DNA of 64,000 nucleotides from Streptomyces xanthii (lineage in GTDB: Bacteria > Actinomycetota > Actinomycetes > Streptomycetales > Streptomycetaceae), in contig NZ_CP061281.1 in NCBI RefSeq assembly GCF_014621695.1, forward strand, positions 4,960,001-5,024,000. Reading direction: 5' to 3'. Positions within the stretch are counted from its first letter, which is position 1, and each line of letters starts with the position of its first letter. The position numbers were made by a program, and so were the translations under genes. Shown one piece after another: positions 33,046 through 40,398 of the stretch. Under the pieces are notes generated by a model. The model made no database searches and had not been told where the DNA came from. It saw nothing but the letters and a program-made list of their open reading frames with translations.

Positions 33046-34373
33046 TGGCCGAGCACATCCTTGACCTCCTTGGTGGCGGCCTCCCAGCCCTGCGCGGGCG
33101 ACTTGCCCTTCTGTTCCACCTGGAGGATGCCGGTGTCGGTGATCGCCGTGTTGATCGGCTGGTCCTTCACGCCGAAGACCTGGACGGGGATGGTCTTCGC
33201 CGAGTCGGAGAAGGTCTGGGTCAGCGGGGCGTCGGAGAAGAACTTCGTGGTCGCGGCCTGCGGTTCGAGGGAGCCGTAGGCGCTCGGCGTGGACGGGAAG
33301 CTGGCCTGCTTGCCGAAGACCTTGGCCTGCTGCTCGGGCGCGGTCAGCCACTTGGCCAGGGCGATGGCTTCCTTCTGGTGCTTGCTCGCCTTCGGCACGC
33401 CGATGAAGGAGCCGCCCCAGTTGGCGGCGGTCGGGGCGGCCGCCACGTCCCACTTGCCCTCGGCGCTCTTGCCGGACTTCTCCTGGATGTAGCCGAGCAT
33501 CCAGGCGGGGCAGGCGACGGTGGCGAACTTGGCGTTGGCGAAGCCCTGGTCCCACGGCTTGTCGAACTGCTTCAGCTTGGCCGACATGTCGCTCGTGGCG
33601 ACCTCCATGGCCGCGTTCCAGGACGCCTTCACGCCGCTGGACTTGTCCCAGATGACGTTGCCGTCCTTGTCGTAGTAGCGCTCCTTCTCGCCGCCCAGCG
33701 CCGCGTTGTAGACGGAGGACGCCGAGTCGACGAACTTCGTGCCGTCGGGGGCCTTCTTCATGTACTGCTTGCCGACGTCGACGTACTTGTTCCAGTCGCC
33801 CTTCCACATGGCGCCGAGCTTCGTGCGGTCGGTCTCCAGGCCGGCCTTCTCGAAGAGGTCCTTGCGGTAGCAGATCGCCATCGGGCCGATGTCGGTGCCG
33901 AGCCCGATGAGCTTGCCGTCCTTGGTGGTGGCCTGCGCGTTCTTCCAGTCCAGCCACTGGGAGGCGTCGACCTCCTTGCCGAGGTCGACGAACCGGTCGC
34001 CCTGCGTCTGGACGGCCTCGGTGATGTTGCCGATCTCGATCGCCTGGATGTCGTCGGTGCCGGATCCGGCCTGGAGCCGGGTCAGGGTCTTGGGCCAGTA
34101 GACGTCGGTCCGGGTGGTGACGTTCTCCTTGATGGTGATGTCCGGGTGCAGCTTCATGTACTCGTCGTACAGACCGGCCTGCTTGTAGCCGAAGACGCCG
34201 AAGGTGCCGATGGTGACGGTCGTGCCGCCCTTGCCGCCGGCGCCTCCGCCCGAACCCCCGCCGGAGCCGCCGTCGTCCGCGTCGGTCGCGCATCCGGCCA
34301 GCAGCCCTGTGGCCAGGGCGGCGACGACCGCGAGGGTCGTCGCGCGTCGGGACGTACGGGCAGTCGTGCGCAT
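33042..34373 (-). CDS. cebE: Cellobiose-binding lipoprotein CebE
   Basis: Extracellular solute-binding protein, family 1, of 443 aa. The signal peptide ends in the lipobox LLAGC (Cys about 28), followed by a Gly/Ser/Asp linker that spaces the domain from the membrane. Residues such as DIQAIEIGNI and GWEAATKEV fit sugar-binding family members. I use the ATG at 34373 with GGAGG upstream rather than the ATG 27 nt earlier. It heads cebEFG, with a CebR operator 145 nt upstream. Confidence 0.93.
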   Translation of the reverse strand: MRTTARTSRRATTLAVVAALATGLLAGCATDADDGGSGGGSGGGAGGKGGTTVTIGTFGVFGYKQAGLYDEYMKLHPDITIKENVTTRTDVYWPKTLTRLQAGSGTDDIQAIEIGNITEAVQTQGDRFVDLGKEVDASQWLDWKNAQATTKDGKLIGLGTDIGPMAICYRKDLFEKAGLETDRTKLGAMWKGDWNKYVDVGKQYMKKAPDGTKFVDSASSVYNAALGGEKERYYDKDGNVIWDKSSGVKASWNAAMEVATSDMSAKLKQFDKPWDQGFANAKFATVACPAWMLGYIQEKSGKSAEGKWDVAAAPTAANWGGSFIGVPKASKHQKEAIALAKWLTAPEQQAKVFGKQASFPSTPSAYGSLEPQAATTKFFSDAPLTQTFSDSAKTIPVQVFGVKDQPINTAITDTGILQVEQKGKSPAQGWEAATKEVKDVLGQ

Positions 34374-34517
34374 TGCGTCCTCCAAGATGCTCAGGTTCAC
34401 GTGCTCAAGTGCTCTGACGTGCCGATCCCGGCCGGTTGCCCCTCAGCATGCGGTGCCGGTGCTCTCGCGGCGTGGCACCCGGGCGGAGAATGTGCGGCTC
34501 TTGTACGCGACCGGTGG

Positions 34518-34535
34518 TGTGGGAGCGCTCCCACA
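34518..34535. promoter_or_regulatory. CebR operator in the cebE-cebR gap
   Basis: TGTGGGAGCGCTCCCACA is a perfect 18-bp palindrome containing the exact 14-bp CebR consensus TGGGAGCGCTCCCA (34520-34533). It lies between the divergent cebE and cebR genes and can control both. Confidence 0.92.
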
Positions 34536-34651
34536 AGTGATGTGTTGAAGGTTCGCGCTCCGGCCACGGGGTGTCAAGAGACTGTGCAGCACGACGTTCG
34601 CGCGGTTATCGGGCTGTTAGATTCCGCGTGAGACTTGGGGAGGTAGGAGTC

Positions 34652-35707
34652 ATGGTGGCTCGCGGCACTCACGGCAGGCGTCCGACCCTCGAGGAGGTCG
34701 CGGCCCGGGCCGGCGTCGGCCGGGGCACGGTCTCCCGCGTCATCAACGGCTCGCCGCGGGTCAGCGACCGCACCCGCGCCGCGGTGGAGGAGGCCGTCGC
34801 CGAACTCGGCTACGTGCCGAACACGGCGGCCCGCGCCCTCGCCGCCAACCGCACCGACTCCATCGCCGTCGTCGTCCCCGAGGCCGAGTCCCGCTTCTTC
34901 TCCGAGCCGTACTTCTCCGGCATGGTCGGCGGCGTCGGCGTGGCCCTCGCCGAGACGAACCTCCAGCTCCTGCTGACCTTCGCCCGCGGCGAGCGCGAAC
35001 AGGACCGGCTCGCCGCCTATCTGGCCGCCCACCGCGTCGACGGCGTCCTCCTCGTCTCGGTCCACTCGGACGACCCGCTCGCCGACCGGCTGCTCCAGAT
35101 GGACATCCCCACCGTGATCAGCGGCCCCCGCTCGGCGGACGAGCCGCTGCCCTCCGTCGACACCGACAACTACGCGGGCGCCCGCTCCGCCGTCGACCAC
35201 CTCGCCGGACGCGGCCGCCGCGCCGTCGCGATCATCACCGGACCGCTCGACGTCTACGGCGCCCAGCGGCGTCTGGCCGGCTACGCGGACCAGCTGGGCG
35301 ACTCCGGCCTCGAGTACACGGAGGAGCTGGTCGCGTACGGGGACTTCACGGAGGAGGGCGGCCGCCGCTGCATGACCGAGCTGCTCGAACGCCGCCCCGA
35401 CCTGGACGCCGTCTTCGCCTGCTCCGACCTCATGGCCTCCGGCGCCCGCCAGGTGCTGCGCGAGGCCGGCCGCCGGATCCCCGACGACGTCGCCCTCGTC
35501 GGCTTCGACGACTCGGTGATCGCCCGCCACATGGAGCCCGGCCTCACCAGCGTGCGCCAGCCCACCCGCGACATGGGCCGCGCGATGACCGAGCTGCTCC
35601 TCGACGAGATCGCGCTGGCCGCCGAGGGGCTGCGCTCCTCGACCCGGCGGCGGGCCGAGCGGCACCTGGTGCTCCCGACGGAACTGGTCGTCCGGGCGTC
35701 CTCCTGA
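34652..35707 (+). CDS. cebR: LacI-family regulator CebR
   Basis: Repressor of cellobiose use, 351 aa. The LacI helix-turn-helix is EEVAARAGVGRGTVSRVING (residues 13-32) with the hinge helix NTAARALAANRTD; the rest is the periplasmic-binding-like sensor domain (VALVGFDDS near the end). The ATG has GGAGGTAGGAG before it; the open frame begins 81 nt earlier without a ribosome site. It is divergent from cebE across the palindromic operator and ends at a strong hairpin shared with tRNA-His. Confidence 0.93.
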   Translation: MVARGTHGRRPTLEEVAARAGVGRGTVSRVINGSPRVSDRTRAAVEEAVAELGYVPNTAARALAANRTDSIAVVVPEAESRFFSEPYFSGMVGGVGVALAETNLQLLLTFARGEREQDRLAAYLAAHRVDGVLLVSVHSDDPLADRLLQMDIPTVISGPRSADEPLPSVDTDNYAGARSAVDHLAGRGRRAVAIITGPLDVYGAQRRLAGYADQLGDSGLEYTEELVAYGDFTEEGGRRCMTELLERRPDLDAVFACSDLMASGARQVLREAGRRIPDDVALVGFDDSVIARHMEPGLTSVRQPTRDMGRAMTELLLDEIALAAEGLRSSTRRRAERHLVLPTELVVRASS

Positions 35708-35739
35708 AGGAAGGCCCGGTGGAAGGCCCGGAGAAACGC

Positions 35740-35773
35740 CGAAGGCCCCGGTTCTCTCGAACCGGGGCCTTCG
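35740..35773. terminator. Bidirectional terminator cebR / tRNA-His
   Basis: The stem GAAGGCCCCGGTT pairs with AACCGGGGCCTTC (13 bp) around CTCTCG. It lies 33 nt after cebR and just past the 3' end of the convergent tRNA-His, so it can end both transcripts. Confidence 0.88.
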
Positions 35774-35782
35774 ACCCTTCAG

Positions 35783-35856
35783 GGTGAGTGACGGGACTTG
35801 AACCCGCGGCCACCTGGACCACAACCAGGTGCTCTACCAACTGAGCTACACCCACC
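35783..35856 (-). tRNA. tRNA-His (anticodon GUG)
   Basis: The anticodon loop TTGTGGT is closed by CCTGG/CCAGG, giving GTG. The acceptor GTGGGTG pairs with CACTCAC (one G-T), and the extra 5' G (35856) opposite the discriminator C is the tRNA-His hallmark. D-arm AGCTCAGTTGGTAGAGC and T-arm GGTTCAAGTCC are normal. CCA is not encoded (CCT follows). Confidence 0.97.
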
Positions 35857-35977
35857 ATGTCCGGTCTTCTGTCGTTCTTCCGACCGGCCGAGAAAAAGTG
35901 TACAGGGTCCGAAGGGGTGCTCGCGCCCACCTTTTCCGGCGGGCCTCCGGACCCCGTACACAGGGGCTTACGAGGGA

Positions 35978-36580
35978 CTATTCGGCGGGCAGGACGTGCT
36001 TGGCCGCGATGGCCTTCGCCGTGTCCGAGTCCGGGCCGGGCTGCGGGACGAAGATCGCCTCGCGGTAGTAGCGCAGCTCCGCGATGGACTCGCGGATGTC
36101 GGCGAGCGCCCGGTGGTTGCCGTTCTTCTCCGGACTGTTGAAGTACGCCCTCGGGTACCAGCGGCGGGCCAGCTCCTTGACCGAGGACACATCGACGATC
36201 CGGTAGTGGAGGTAGTCCTCCAGCGTCGGCATGTCACGCAGCAGGAAGCCCCGGTCGGTCCCGACCGAGTTCCCGCACAGCGGGGCCTTGCCCGCGTCCT
36301 TGACGTGTTCACGTACGTACGCCAGGACCTGCTCCTCGGCGTCCGCGAGCGTCGTGCCGCCCGCCAGCTCGTCGAGGAGACCCGAGGCGGTGTGCATGTT
36401 CCGCACCACCTCGGGCATCTGCTCCAGGGCCTCGTCCGGCGGGCGGATCACGATGTCCACACCGTCGCCCAGTACGTTCAGCTCCGAGTCGGTGACCAGT
36501 GCGGCCACCTCGATGAGCGCGTCGTTCGCCAGCGAGAGTCCGGTCATCTCGCAGTCGATCCACACCATGCGATCGTTCAT
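35978..36580 (-). CDS. orn: Oligoribonuclease Orn
   Basis: 3'-5' exoribonuclease of the DEDDh family, 200 aa, that degrades 2-5-mers of RNA and pGpG, the end product of cyclic-di-GMP hydrolysis. The DEDD residues are visible: [22 protein letters not shown], and [12 protein letters not shown] near the end with the His. It is an essential or growth-important enzyme in many bacteria and affects development in Streptomyces. Its link to the CdgA-like protein in this window is metabolic. It lies just downstream of adpA, same orientation, 63 nt apart. Confidence 0.95.
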   Translation of the reverse strand: MNDRMVWIDCEMTGLSLANDALIEVAALVTDSELNVLGDGVDIVIRPPDEALEQMPEVVRNMHTASGLLDELAGGTTLADAEEQVLAYVREHVKDAGKAPLCGNSVGTDRGFLLRDMPTLEDYLHYRIVDVSSVKELARRWYPRAYFNSPEKNGNHRALADIRESIAELRYYREAIFVPQPGPDSDTAKAIAAKHVLPAE

Positions 36581-36643
36581 GCGGACAACCCTACGGCCCG
36601 GATCTCCTCACCGGCAGACGACGGCTCCTCCTCCTGCTTCTTC

Positions 36644-37891
36644 CTACGGCGCAGACCTCGGCCCGGGCAGGCCCGCGCGCGAACCGGCGAAGGCCTCCGG
36701 ACCCGGCGGCAGCGACGCCGCGGCCGCGCCGAGCGCCGAGGGCGCCGGGGCGCCCCGCCGGGACTGACTGGGCACCGGCCCCGGGCCCGCACCCTCCGCA
36801 CCCGGCATGGAGGCGGCCTCCATCGCCGGCTCGGCCTTGGCACCGGCCGCGACCGGAGCACTCTCGCCCGCCTGCGGTCTGCGCGCCCGGTACGCCGCCC
36901 GGTACGCGGCGGGGGACGAGCCCAGCTGACGCCGGAAGTGCCCGCGCAGCGCGACCGGCGAGCGGAAACCGCAGCGTCCGGCGACCTCGTCGACCGAGTA
37001 GTCGGAGGTCTCCAGGAGCCGCTGCGCCTGCAGCACCCGCTGGGTGATCAGCCACTGCAGGGGAGCGCTCCCGGTCAGCGAACGGAAACGCCGGTCGAAG
37101 GTGCGACGGCTCATATAGGCGCGGGCGGCCAGCGTCTCCACGTCGAACTGCTCGTGGAGGTGCTCCAGGGCCCAGGCGACGACCTCGGCCAGCGGGTCCG
37201 CGCCGATCTCCTCTGGTAAAGACCTGTCCAGATAGCGCTCCTGACCGCCACTGCGGCGCGGCGGGACCACCAGGCGGCGGGCGAGCGCACCGGCCGCCTC
37301 GTTGCCGTGGTCCGTGCGCACGATGTGCAGGCACAGGTCGATTCCGGCCGCGGTGCCGGCGCTGGTGAGCACGTCGCCGTCGTCGACGAAGAGCTCGCGC
37401 GGGTCCACGTGGACCGACGGATAGCGCTTGGCGAGCGTCGGCGCGTACATCCAGTGCGTGGTGGCCGGGCGGCCGTCGAGCAGGCCCGCCGCGGCCAGCA
37501 CGAACGCGCCGGTGCACAGGCCGACGATGCGGGCGCCCTCCTCGTGGGCGCGGCGCAGCGCGTCCAGCGCCTCCTCCGGCGGCGGCGAGGTGATCGAGCG
37601 CCAGGCCGGCACGACGACCGTGCCCGCCCGCGCGATCGCCTCGAGGCCGTGCGGCGCGGTGAGTTCGAGTCCGCCCGTGGTCCGCAGGGGACCGTCTTCG
37701 CCGGCGCACACGAGCAACCGGTACCGCGGAACTCCGGCGTCCTGGCGGTCGATCCCGAACACGGAGAGCGGAATGGAACTTTCGAAGATGGGTCCGCCGC
37801 TGAACAGCAGCACTGCGACGATCTCGCGTCGCCGCCGCCCCGACAGCTTGCGGGCCGTCGTCTCGGGCGCGGTGGTGGAGTCGTGGCTCAT
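36644..37891 (-). CDS. adpA: Developmental master regulator AdpA
   Basis: AraC/XylS-family transcription regulator, 415 aa. Residues about 25-190 form the DJ-1/PfpI-like dimer domain (LLFSGGPIFESSIPLSVFGI, GLCTGAFVLAAAG). The C-terminal AraC domain (about 235-330) has two HTHs (TLAARAYMSRRTFDRRFRSL; VDEVAGRCGFRSPVALRGHF). A Pro/Ala-rich tail follows. Codon 225 is TTA (37217-37219) in the interdomain linker, so translation should need the bldA tRNA-Leu. AdpA controls morphogenesis, secreted proteases and secondary metabolism. A CebR-like palindrome lies inside the gene at 37062-37073. orn follows. Confidence 0.95.
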   Translation of the reverse strand: MSHDSTTAPETTARKLSGRRRREIVAVLLFSGGPIFESSIPLSVFGIDRQDAGVPRYRLLVCAGEDGPLRTTGGLELTAPHGLEAIARAGTVVVPAWRSITSPPPEEALDALRRAHEEGARIVGLCTGAFVLAAAGLLDGRPATTHWMYAPTLAKRYPSVHVDPRELFVDDGDVLTSAGTAAGIDLCLHIVRTDHGNEAAGALARRLVVPPRRSGGQERYLDRSLPEEIGADPLAEVVAWALEHLHEQFDVETLAARAYMSRRTFDRRFRSLTGSAPLQWLITQRVLQAQRLLETSDYSVDEVAGRCGFRSPVALRGHFRRQLGSSPAAYRAAYRARRPQAGESAPVAAGAKAEPAMEAASMPGAEGAGPGPVPSQSRRGAPAPSALGAAAASLPPGPEAFAGSRAGLPGPRSAP

Positions 37892-38290
37892 CCTGCTAAG
37901 CCCCCCTCGGTGATCGCGGCTCCCTCAATACTCTGACGGGCTGTTCGCTCCTGCACGTTTCCCCTCGGTCCTGCACGAAGTCCCCCGCCGCCTACTGATC
38001 AGACAGTCATGATCGAATCTACTGTGTCCGGTGGTGCCGTCGTGACCAGTTAAAGACCTGGCAGATTGTCGACATGGCAACTTGGCGTGAAGCATTCGAT
38101 CACGAAGCGTCGCACTCGGGGGCGCCGCTGGGAAGTGCGCCTCCGTCCAGTGGCCGGTCCCTGTAGGGCGCATGGGGCGCCCACGGCCCTGTCGGCCCTG
38201 GTGGAACGGGGGTTGGAAGCGGCCTCGGGCAAGGGGTGAGGGCCCGGCTGAAGTTGGCTGAAAATCTACGGGGTCGCGTACGGAATCCAG
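37892..38290. promoter_or_regulatory. Long adpA upstream region
   Basis: This 399-bp gene-free region precedes adpA. Around 38060-38095 several TGGC motifs occur (TGGCAGATTG, TGGCAACTTG, TGGCGTGAAG); the last matches the AdpA-binding consensus TGGCSNGWWY at 9 of 10 positions, consistent with autoregulation as known in other streptomycetes. I could not fix the promoter. Confidence 0.4.
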
Positions 38291-38587
38291 TCAGTCCCCC
38301 GGCGTGCACCGGCCCGCTCGCGGGGCGCCCCCGCGCGCCCCCGCCCCGGGCCGGCGGGAGGGGTGCCGGAGCGAACAGTGTTGTTCACTGTGCAACTGTG
38401 CGGCACCGCTTTCCGCCACCCGCCGTTCGGTGCGCCCGAGGAGGACCCGGCAGGCCGCCGTCACGGCGGTCAGACCGAGCGCGGCGCCGGCCGCGCCCGC
38501 ATGCCGGCCGCCGTATCCGATGAGCGCGAGCGGCACCAGGACGCAGCTGAACACCGCCCAGCGGGCGCGGGTGGTCGGTCCGGGCAC
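38291..38587 (-). CDS. Small membrane protein
   Basis: A 98-aa protein. After a short charged N-terminus (VPGPTTRARW) come two hydrophobic stretches, WAVFSCVLVPLALIGYGG and AGAAGAALGLTAVTAACRVLL, then an Arg/Ser-rich tail. The GTG at 38587 has GGGAGGA 5 nt upstream; the longer frame to 38770 lacks one. Tail cysteines and histidines (HSEQHCS) are of unknown use. It lies upstream of adpA, same orientation. Confidence 0.6.
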   Translation of the reverse strand: MPGPTTRARWAVFSCVLVPLALIGYGGRHAGAAGAALGLTAVTAACRVLLGRTERRVAESGAAQLHSEQHCSLRHPSRRPGAGARGGAPRAGRCTPGD

Positions 38588-38955
38588 GGAGTCCTCCCTG
38601 TCCTGATCTGTCCGGGTCCTGTCGGGGTCTGTCCGGGGTGTGCGGTCCGCGAGTTCCAACGCGCGGCCGGGGTCCCGGTCACTTGATCCGGCCGCCACGG
38701 GGGCCACAAGGGTGCGCAAACCGCCTGTACGGGGCAGCAACCATTGCCATACGGGCGAGGGCTCGTGCATGCTCCCTGGAACACGCCGCGGAGCGTGGAG
38801 AAGGGCTGGCCTGGGCGCGGGCCGGAGTCTGGGCAGAGGAGGAGTGTCGCCGTACCCTTGGGGGTATGGGGTTGGGAAGATGATTCCCGGACACAGCTCC
38901 GCCGATCGTTGTCGTCCCCTCTACAGAGGCCCACGAGGTACACGCCGAGACACTC
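38588..38955. other. Intergenic region, no gene seen
   Basis: These 368 bp separate the divergent small membrane protein and universal stress protein genes. The open frames that cross it lack ribosome sites and family resemblance. No operator or repeat was recognised; it presumably holds both promoters. Confidence 0.5.
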
Positions 38956-39480
38956 ATGGCCGGTCACGAATTTTCCGAACCCGAAGGCCGCAAGCGCCAG
39001 GTCGCCGATCCCACCACGACCCCGCGTGCGGCGGAAGAGACACGTCATCCCTGTGATCCCGCGTTCAAGCACGGGGTGGTCGTCGGGTTCGACGGCTCGA
39101 CGTCCAGCGAGCGGGCCCTCGCGTACGCGATCGGCATGGCCCACCGTTCCGGCTCCGGCCTGATCATCGTGCACGTGGCGAACCGGCTGCCCACGACCGT
39201 GTGGGCGGGGTGCGAACCGCCGGTGTTCGTCGACGTCCCCGATCACCGCACCGAGGTCCTCGGGCTCGAGCTCGCGTGCGCGGACTATCTCTCCGAGGTG
39301 CCCTGGATCCTCGTCGAGCGCGGTGGCGACATCTGCCACGAGCTGGAGGAGGTCGGGCACGAGTACTCCGCCGACGCGATCGTCGTGGGTTCCACCCACG
39401 GGCTCGTCGGGCGGATCTTCGGCTCGGTCGCGGGGCGGCTCGCGCGGCGCGCGCAGCGTCCCGTCGTCGTCATTCCCTGA
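38956..39480 (+). CDS. Universal stress protein (UspA family)
   Basis: Cytoplasmic single-domain Usp of 174 aa. An N-terminal extension of about 38 charged residues precedes the fold. The ATP-binding pattern is GVVVGFDGSTSSERALAYAI at the start and VVGSTHGLVGRIFGSVAGRL at the end, i.e. the G-2x-G-9x-G(S/T) motif, so it probably binds ATP. The role in this organism is unknown. A ribosome site is not obvious. Confidence 0.87.
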   Translation: MAGHEFSEPEGRKRQVADPTTTPRAAEETRHPCDPAFKHGVVVGFDGSTSSERALAYAIGMAHRSGSGLIIVHVANRLPTTVWAGCEPPVFVDVPDHRTEVLGLELACADYLSEVPWILVERGGDICHELEEVGHEYSADAIVVGSTHGLVGRIFGSVAGRLARRAQRPVVVIP

Positions 39481-39635
39481 ACCGGCCGCGGAGCCAGGGC
39501 TTCTGACCTCTCGTCAACTCCCCTTGCCGCACCGTGAAATGCCGCGAACCTACTGACGCGTAGAGGTGCTTTGTGCCCTTGTGAAGGGTACATACCGGTC
39601 GCTGGACTTCTGTGTCTGTTCGAAGGGAGCCCGCT

Positions 39636-40226
39636 GTGGACAATGACGTCTCCGCGGGAAGCACGGCGACCGCCCCGTCCGTCTCGACGCTCGGTCAACT
39701 CGCCCTGGGTCTCACTCTGTTGGCTTTCGGTATCGGTCACACCCGGGTGATCGACGGTGTCACGGCGGCCGACGCCGTGTCGATCGCGACGTACCTGGGC
39801 GGCATCGCCCTGTTCGTCGCCGGCCTGTTCGCGCTGCGGCGCGACGACGGCCTCACGGGCACGGCGTTCGCCGGGCTCGGTGCGTTCTGGTTCACGTGGG
39901 GGGTCGGCGCCGGTGACGCCGTCTCCGCCAACGCCGTGGGCCTGTTCCTGCTCCTGTTCGCCCTCCTCGCGCTCACGCTGACGCTCGCCGCCGGTGGGGC
40001 GGGGACGTTCGTGCGGGGCACGTACGGGGCGATGTTCGTGGCGCTCGTGCTGCTGGCCCTCGCGGAGTTCGGTGACTCCTCGGGGCTCGCGAAGGCGGGC
40101 GGCTGGGTCGCGGTCCTCGCCGGAGTGCTCGCCTGGTACGGGGCGACGGCGCCGGTGGCCGGGCTGCGGATGGCGTGGCCCGGGCGTGGACGTGCTGCCG
40201 GCCGGGGGGTGACGGCCGCCGGCTGA
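39636..40226 (+). CDS. GPR1/FUN34/YaaH-type transporter
   Basis: Membrane protein of 196 aa with six hydrophobic segments, the size of acetate/succinate permeases of the YaaH (SatP) family. GLGAFWFTWGVGAGD resembles the family motif; the N-terminal NPAPLG-type motif is replaced by VSTLGQLALGL, so substrate assignment is weak. The GTG at 39636 has GGGAG upstream; the frame opens 24 nt earlier. A strong hairpin follows. Confidence 0.7.
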   Translation: MDNDVSAGSTATAPSVSTLGQLALGLTLLAFGIGHTRVIDGVTAADAVSIATYLGGIALFVAGLFALRRDDGLTGTAFAGLGAFWFTWGVGAGDAVSANAVGLFLLLFALLALTLTLAAGGAGTFVRGTYGAMFVALVLLALAEFGDSSGLAKAGGWVAVLAGVLAWYGATAPVAGLRMAWPGRGRAAGRGVTAAG

Positions 40227-40232
40227 CAGCGG

Positions 40233-40269
40233 GGCGGGGCCGGGGCGCTGGGCACGCCCCGGCCCCGCC
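40233..40269. terminator. Terminator between YaaH-like gene and glmS
   Basis: The perfect 15-bp GC stem GGCGGGGCCGGGGCG/CGCCCCGGCCCCGCC has a 7-nt loop. It begins 7 nt after the transporter stop and lies before the convergent glmS end. Confidence 0.85.
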
Positions 40270-40312
40270 GGTCGAACGGGTTCCTCCGGGTTGGGCTGGG
40301 AGGGGCCCGTTC

Positions 40313-40362
40313 GTCGTGGCTGCTCTTTCGTGGCCGGGCGCGAGAAGTCCCACCCGGCCGCG
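40313..40362. repeat. Partial family A-like repeat
   Basis: TCGTGGCTG and GGGCGCGAGAAGTCCCACC resemble the right half of copies 5 and 6. It lies downstream of glmS and is degenerate. Confidence 0.4.
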
Positions 40363-40398
40363 GGTGCGGGTGAGGCGTTCCCACCCGCGGCGCGTCGG

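Noticed and set aside
32005..34293. 762-codon frame spanning cebE and cebF
   Set aside because: Its N-terminal half is cebE read in the wrong frame; cebF starts at 33045 with a GTGA overlap.
38060..38095. Firm AdpA operator
   Set aside because: Best motif is 9 of 10 and similar TGGC motifs are frequent; kept only as a weak note in the upstream region.
38744..39163. 139-codon frame before and over the universal stress gene
   Set aside because: No ribosome site and wrong-frame overlap with the Usp coding region.
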